Assembly: GCF_000758585.1 (NCBI RefSeq)
Contig: NZ_CP009281.1
Coordinates: 6,386,001 to 6,450,000 of the forward strand
From: Paenibacillus sp. FSL R5-0345
GTDB taxonomy: Bacteria; Bacillota; Bacilli; Paenibacillales; Paenibacillaceae
Length of the DNA: 64,000 nt
Direction: 5' to 3'
Of this stretch, positions 62,866 through 64,000 are shown one piece after another. A program made the translations under genes and the position numbers. The notes under the pieces were generated by a model. The model saw only the letters and a list, made by a program, of their open reading frames with translations, was not told the DNA's origin and did no database searches. Every line of letters begins with the position of its first letter. Positions within the stretch are counted from its first letter, which is position 1.

Positions 62866-63183
62866 ATGCATGTCCTATCCTCTTCTGAATTAGCCGTAAC
62901 CGCTATATTTGCGCTTATTCTCGCAGTTATTGCCTATTTAATCATTCGGAATATCCCAAAGATGACTGGAGATATTGCGGCTTTTCGCAAAAGAACAATG
63001 GTCTGGACCCAGGTTTCGCTTGTACTAACGGTACTTCAGCTGAACTTCAAAGCAGGCGACTGGCGATTTTCTATCGTGCTTGGACTCATCGTATTATTTA
63101 CCGGAAGCATTTGGCTTTCCGCCCGTTACCATGATATCCGCAGCACTCTAGATCCGGAAACTAAAGATTCTGAGGTACATTAG
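62866..63183 (+). CDS. Small two-to-three-helix membrane protein of unknown function
   Basis: 105 residues if translated from ATG 62866 (AAAGGA at 11 bases); ATG 62854 is also possible. Two or three hydrophobic helices (LAVTAIFALILAVIAYLII, then VSLVLTVLQL and IVLGLIVLFTGSIWL) with a charged loop RNIPKMTGDIAAFRKR. I recognise no family. It follows the acetate transporter by about 55 bases and shares its downstream terminator, so it may be cotranscribed with it. Confidence 0.6.
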   Translation: MHVLSSSELAVTAIFALILAVIAYLIIRNIPKMTGDIAAFRKRTMVWTQVSLVLTVLQLNFKAGDWRFSIVLGLIVLFTGSIWLSARYHDIRSTLDPETKDSEVH

Positions 63184-63212
63184 TAGAAGCTAAGGCAACA
63201 GAATAAAGGTGA

Positions 63213-63240
63213 TGAAGCTCCCGTAAGGGGGCTTTTTTTG
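63213..63240 (+). terminator. Terminator of the acetate transporter unit
   Basis: AAGCTCCC pairs with GGGGGCTT around GTAA (one G-U/mismatch tolerated) and is followed by TTTTTTTG. Confidence 0.85.
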
Positions 63241-63306
63241 TGAATTCGGAAGGTCGCTTCGCATACTTCTCCCCACCATAACCATACTAATGACATTCCA
63301 AGCTAT

Positions 63307-63358
63307 AACGCCTTCGGCGTCCTCTTAAGGACGGTAAGCGTTTATGCGAGAATTATAA
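63307..63358 (+). repeat. Dispersed 50-base repeat, copy B
   Basis: Same element as at 57849: AACGCCTTCGGCGTCC, then AAGGACGGTAAGCGTTTATG and GCGAGAATTATAA. It lies in the leader region of the DsrE-like gene. Confidence 0.88.
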
Positions 63359-63419
63359 GAAAATCGTATATCGTGAAACTTATACTTTCTTATAATTCAA
63401 AATAAGTAACGGGAGGACT

Positions 63420-63902
63420 ATGCAGGTGAGTAAAAAAATCAATCTGCTGATGTTTAGCGGAGAATATGATAAAGCCATGGCGGGACTGATCCTAGCGAAT
63501 GCCGCGCGAGATATTGATGTCGAGGTTACGATGTTTTTCTCTTTCTGGGGCCTGTTTCTGGTGCGTGATCCGGAAAAAATGACACTCGAGGATAAGAGTA
63601 TTTATGAGAAGCTGATGGATGTTATTACGCCAAAGGGGCCTGGACAGCTACCTCTCTCCCATTTAAACTTCAGCGGGCTGGGCCGAATGATGTTAGAAGA
63701 AATGATGGAGGAGCAAGGCGCGCCGAAGCTGATTCATTTTCTGAAAGGGGCTCGTAAAAAAAACATTAAATTCTATGCCTGCAAGCTCTCCGTCGAGATC
63801 ATGGGCTTTAAAACAGAGGAATTGCTGCCCGAGGTCGAGATTATCGATGCTGCGGCGTATTTAAAAGATGCACTAGAAAGCGACGTCCAATTATTTATTT
63901 AA
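63420..63902 (+). CDS. DsrE/DsrF-like family protein
   Basis: 160 residues. The fold is shown by KINLLMFSGEYDKAMAGLIL, VEVTMFFSFWGLFLV and FYACKLSVEIMGFKTEELL, the DsrE2/DsrE-like layout in COG2210-type proteins, with Cys in YACKLS at the conserved site. These proteins carry sulfur or persulfide, often near rhodanese or TusA genes, but none is seen here before the window ends. GGGAGG favours the GTG at 63426 (9-base spacing) over the ATG at 63420. The last 98 bases of the window hold nothing I can name. Confidence 0.85.
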   Translation: MQVSKKINLLMFSGEYDKAMAGLILANAARDIDVEVTMFFSFWGLFLVRDPEKMTLEDKSIYEKLMDVITPKGPGQLPLSHLNFSGLGRMMLEEMMEEQGAPKLIHFLKGARKKNIKFYACKLSVEIMGFKTEELLPEVEIIDAAAYLKDALESDVQLFI

Positions 63903-64000
63903 ATGATACCGCTAGGCTTTAACCCAATTCTCCAAGCAAGCATATACTGGTGCCATAGAAACTACTGGTACGCCGAAAACACACTATAACTTTAGAATAG

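Noticed and set aside
1..64000. CRISPR array, tRNA/rRNA genes, insertion sequence or prophage
   Set aside because: No regular repeat-spacer array, no tRNA-like clover, no transposase, integrase or phage genes were seen. Short or diverged tRNAs cannot be fully ruled out by eye.

Overview
The window looks like the chromosome of a spore-forming Gram-positive, most probably a Paenibacillus. The evidence is a gerA/gerB/gerC-type germination operon, a Spo0E-family phosphatase, an S-layer protein with three SLH domains, an LtaS lipoteichoic acid synthase, a Firmicutes-type MenA, AGGAGG-type ribosome sites with frequent GTG/TTG starts, and dispersed intergenic repeats. The genus is an inference. I see no rRNA, tRNA, CRISPR array, transposase or prophage.

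Layout. 1-8.7 kb: partial MOSC gene, GNAT acetyltransferase, MFS exporter, then a formate/redox group (formate transporter, NADH oxidase, formate-THF ligase), glutathione peroxidase and a VanY-like carboxypeptidase. Nox and the formate transporter have GTGA-N6-TCAC palindromes in their promoters, and fhs has a half-site. 8.8-17 kb: DEAD-box helicase with a long Gly/Arg tail, UbiB kinase with a phasin-like partner, ThuA-like protein, HemD-like protein, chemoreceptor. 17-25 kb: self-regulated TetR with a small HExxH membrane protein, a Fur/PerR regulator, the ger operon, an FAD-Rieske oxidoreductase and an SDR reductase. 25-33 kb: repeat-rich gap, heme monooxygenase, MMPL exporter, MarR plus a heterodimeric ABC exporter.

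33-35 kb holds the most interesting unit: an HTH-TPR receptor of RRNPP type whose 3' end overlaps a 40-codon secreted propeptide gene, next to a Spo0E-like gene. This looks like a complete peptide quorum-sensing cassette. 35-51 kb: LysR-cidAB, two Gfo/Idh/MocA enzymes (the second lies at 58 kb), DinG-like helicase, LtaS, MarR, chemoreceptor, MHYT-GGDEF-EAL protein, ABC exporter, HxlR and a quinone-reductase-like dehydrogenase.

51-64 kb: S-layer protein with two thioredoxin-like domains, an Ala/Thr/Pro-rich secreted protein behind an attenuator-like leader, a cystine/dicarboxylate-type symporter, an iron-regulated operon (perfect 7-1-7 Fur box) of two UbiA prenyltransferases around a predicted jelly-roll protein, an acetate transporter with a terminator in its leader, and a DsrE-like protein.

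Most genes are ordinary housekeeping or accessory functions. The candidates for new biology are the receptor-propeptide pair at 33.0-34.6 kb, the Fur-box prenyltransferase operon at 59.1-61.9 kb, the shared redox operators at 3.4-7.1 kb and 61.9 kb, and the leader at 56.07-56.32 kb.
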